Below are positions 61,820 to 64,000 of a stretch of 64,000 bases of DNA, one piece after another (position 1 is the first letter of the stretch; each line of letters begins with the position of its first letter). The translations under genes were made by a program, and so were the position numbers. Origin of the DNA: Drosophila persimilis (taxonomy: Eukaryota > Arthropoda > Insecta > Diptera > Drosophilidae); NCBI RefSeq assembly GCF_003286085.1, contig NW_020825298.1, positions 13,516,001-13,580,000 on the forward strand. Reading direction: 5' to 3'. The notes beneath the pieces are model-generated. The model worked only from the letters and a program-made list of their open reading frames with translations. It was not told where the DNA came from and did no database searches.

Positions 61820-63454
61820 TTGTAAACCAGGGACCGTAATCATTATAAGTTATATAATAAAAATTACTTGGTAATGATCATATTTCAATTTTTTACGATT
61901 TTCTTCACAGATAATCATTATTTTTGAGTAATTTGATAGAACTTAGGATTAATCATTATTCTTGATCAAAAAAAATAAAACTCAAAATTAATGATTATCA
62001 ATGATTTTTATTTTTTTCGCTTAAAATAAAACTCAACAGGAATTTACGGCTTCTGTGTTAGAATGTTCGCCAATATTATTGCATATCCTTGTCAAAGGAC
62101 CACAAAGCTACACCCTGCGCTAAAATTTTCTTTTTGAAAATACATTAAAATTTTTACGTTATTTTTGGTTTTGTTGTCGGAAACACGTTTAATTAATAAG
62201 TATTATTTAATTTTAAAAAAAGTAATTTTGACAATGATTCGTCCGCGAGGTTGCATCTCTGATCAGTGAGCATCATTTTGAGTGCCGAAAATGATCTCTC
62301 AACACTAATTTGGCTGTACTTTTCCTCGACTAAGCTCATAATATTTCTGGAAGTTACAGTGGGCATATCCAAGCCGCTAAATATGTGAGCTGTTAACGCC
62401 TTAAAGCCTTTTGAGTCAAGTACAGCAAACGGAAGTTTTGCGGCAGTCACCATGTCAATACAGGCATTCTTGACATCATCTTGCCCCATTACCCCCGAAA
62501 ACTTCTTTTTCTTTTCGGGCACTTCGGTTTTTTTGTTTTCGGCCAAGGCCATATTCGCCTTTGTGCACCTTTTCTAAGTGCCGCTTTAGATTGCACACAA
62601 AATTTCCACTCAAAGTCAATTTGCAAATTTTACACTCAGAAACATTACTTTCCGCGTGGAATGTAAAAAAATTACGCGGAATACAATTACGTTTGCGACC
62701 CATCTTGAAACGCGACTAAGAATAATCTCCAAAAACTAAGTATCAATGCATTAACACTCGCGGCTTAAGATAAGCAATTCTAAAAATAGATAAATAAATT
62801 GCATGAGCGTAGTCAAGCTCAAGTAAGTCTTCGTAAGTCTTCTTCCCCCCTCAGGTACGACTATGAGCAACTAGCTTTCCTTATCTTTTATTTGTTATTG
62901 ATACATAAATGCAGTAGTAACGTAGTTTAAATAAATACAAATATATATATTTACATAAATAACACAAATAAATGCTGAGATTTATTTTGAGCGAAATATA
63001 ATATATAAAAATTAATATAATATATTAATTTATTATTTTTTAAATTTATTTTCAAAAAGAAAATTTTAGCGCAGGGTGTAGCTTTGTGGTCCTTTGACAA
63101 GGATATGCAATAATATTGGCGAACATTCTAACACAGAAGCCGTAAATTCCTGTTGAGTTTTATTTTAAGCGAAAAAAATAAAAATCATTGATAATCATTA
63201 TTTTTGAGTTTTATTTTTTTTGATCAAGAATAATGATTAATCCTAAGTTTTATCAAATTACTCAAAAATAATGATTATCTGTGAAGAAAATCGTAAAAAA
63301 TCAAAAGTTTACAAATCATGGCGGCAATGCAGAGATATTGTACAAAAATAAAGATTTTGGTGTAAATAGTGTTTTTCTAGGTCCATTAAAAATAAGAGAT
63401 TTTTTTATTAAAAAAAAAAGAAAATAATGATTATTTACGGTCCCTGTTGTAAAC
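61820..63454 (-). mobile_element. Non-autonomous hAT-superfamily DNA transposon with target duplication
   Basis: The element 61828-63446 (1619 bp) begins CAGGGACCGTAA and ends TTACGGTCCCTG, flanked by perfect 8-bp duplications TTGTAAAC (61820-61827, 63447-63454). Terminal inverted repeats are long (over 300 bp, left to about 62145, right from about 63050). The minus strand encodes remnants of a transposase. An N-terminal BED-type zinc finger (CKICKLTLSGNFVCNLKRHLEKVH, about 62640-62565) is followed in another frame by VKNACIDMVTAAKLPFAVLD. It is joined directly to the hAT C-terminal dimerisation block ERSFSALKMM...LADESLSKLLFLKLN (62290-62200). The catalytic middle is deleted, so it depends on a full-length relative. 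Confidence 0.92.
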
Positions 63455-64000
63455 AATGCATCAACATTCCACGTGCTGTGACTCTGCCTACACGTTGCTG
63501 CGTCAGTGTTGACATCTCGCTTCTGCGTGAGCTATGGACTATTAAAGTAGTATCAAAGCGAGAGAAAAAGCTTAAACGTCTTGGCTGAGCGAAAATATCT
63601 AAATGAATTTGATATTCTTTGCAGCATGGGAATGTATATGTGAAATGAGGTTGTATGCATCGCTTACAACTAGCTTTGCTTCTTCAAACATTCGGTATCA
63701 AGTTTTGTGGTTGTTTCAGTTTTTTAGAATTTCAAAGTTCTTAACATAGTGAAAAAACAAGCTTATATAAAAAAAAATACCCTTTTTAGTAAAGAAATAA
63801 AAAGTAACCATACAAAAACCACCATAGACACCAAATGTATAAAAAAAGTAATTTTAAAGGCAGAGTTTTATTGGCTTTTGCATAGCATTATCGAATTCAT
63901 TACAATGAAGATTCCACTAGCAGGGTTTTTCTTGCATTAGTGAAATATGTGTACAGATATCTAATTTGAAGGGTATATTAGCTTCGGAGCGCCAAAATAG
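63455..64000. other. loh intron, right edge
   Basis: AT-rich intron DNA to the window end. No further loh exon is recognised. Confidence 0.4.

Noticed and set aside
62481-62666. Plus-strand open frame inside the hAT element
   Set aside because: It is the shadow of the BED zinc-finger reading on the minus strand.

Overview
The window is nuclear DNA of a fly, almost certainly a Drosophila species. The evidence is eleven intron-split, conserved protein genes with short GT-AG introns (about 50-70 bp where nothing has inserted), abundant TACATATGTATG-type microsatellite, and dozens of decayed insect transposons. From memory, the orthologues of most of these genes (nmd, Klp31E, lft, holn1, STUB1, RfC3, REPTOR-BP, Nse4, TRAPPC13, a cathepsin-L-like gene) sit close together around cytological region 31 of D. 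melanogaster 2L (Muller element B), so this looks like a syntenic block swollen by repeats. I cannot name the species.

Genes left to right: a cathepsin-L-like cysteine protease (+, 5' end outside or lost, 573-1749); TRAPPC13 (+, 2650-4235); lowfat/lft, a Lix1-family protein (+, 8596-10311); nmd, the ATAD1/Msp1 AAA ATPase (-, 12881-11705); Klp31E, a KIF21-type kinesin (+, 15711-21643, 11 exons, 1069 aa); REPTOR-BP, a CREBL2-type bZIP (+, 24222-25619); holn1, the CD2BP2 GYF protein (-, 28538-27477); RfC3, a clamp-loader subunit (+, 29043-30336); STUB1/CHIP (+, 33842-37365); Nse4 of the Smc5/6 complex (+, 40234-41715); and the 5' half of an ADAMTS-like gene, probably lonely heart (loh), running off the right edge (+, 58550 onward). 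They are unrelated housekeeping or developmental genes, not a pathway cluster. Exon joins were worked out by hand from reading frame, splice sites and remembered family sequences.

The space between and inside genes is a transposon graveyard. It holds at least four BEL/Pao LTR-element remnants, three Tc1/mariner transposase fragments, three non-LTR elements, a probable solo LTR, many copies of an INE-1/DINE-1-like Helitron-type repeat whose 3' end is a GC hairpin plus a conserved tail, and another dispersed repeat seen five times. Two long fold-back (inverted repeat) structures stand out (21.81-22.43 kb and 43.71-45.26 kb).

The most informative structures are: a complete 1619-bp hAT element with a perfect 8-bp target duplication inside the loh intron; a large tandem duplication upstream of loh (46.99-48.54 and 49.81-52.04 kb) whose second copy carries a clean Helitron-type insertion missing from the first; a degenerate duplicate of Nse4 exon 3 just downstream of the gene; and a possible 48-bp in-frame mini-intron in RfC3. 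I found no tRNA, rRNA, CRISPR array or operon-like system, and no convincing new enzyme system.
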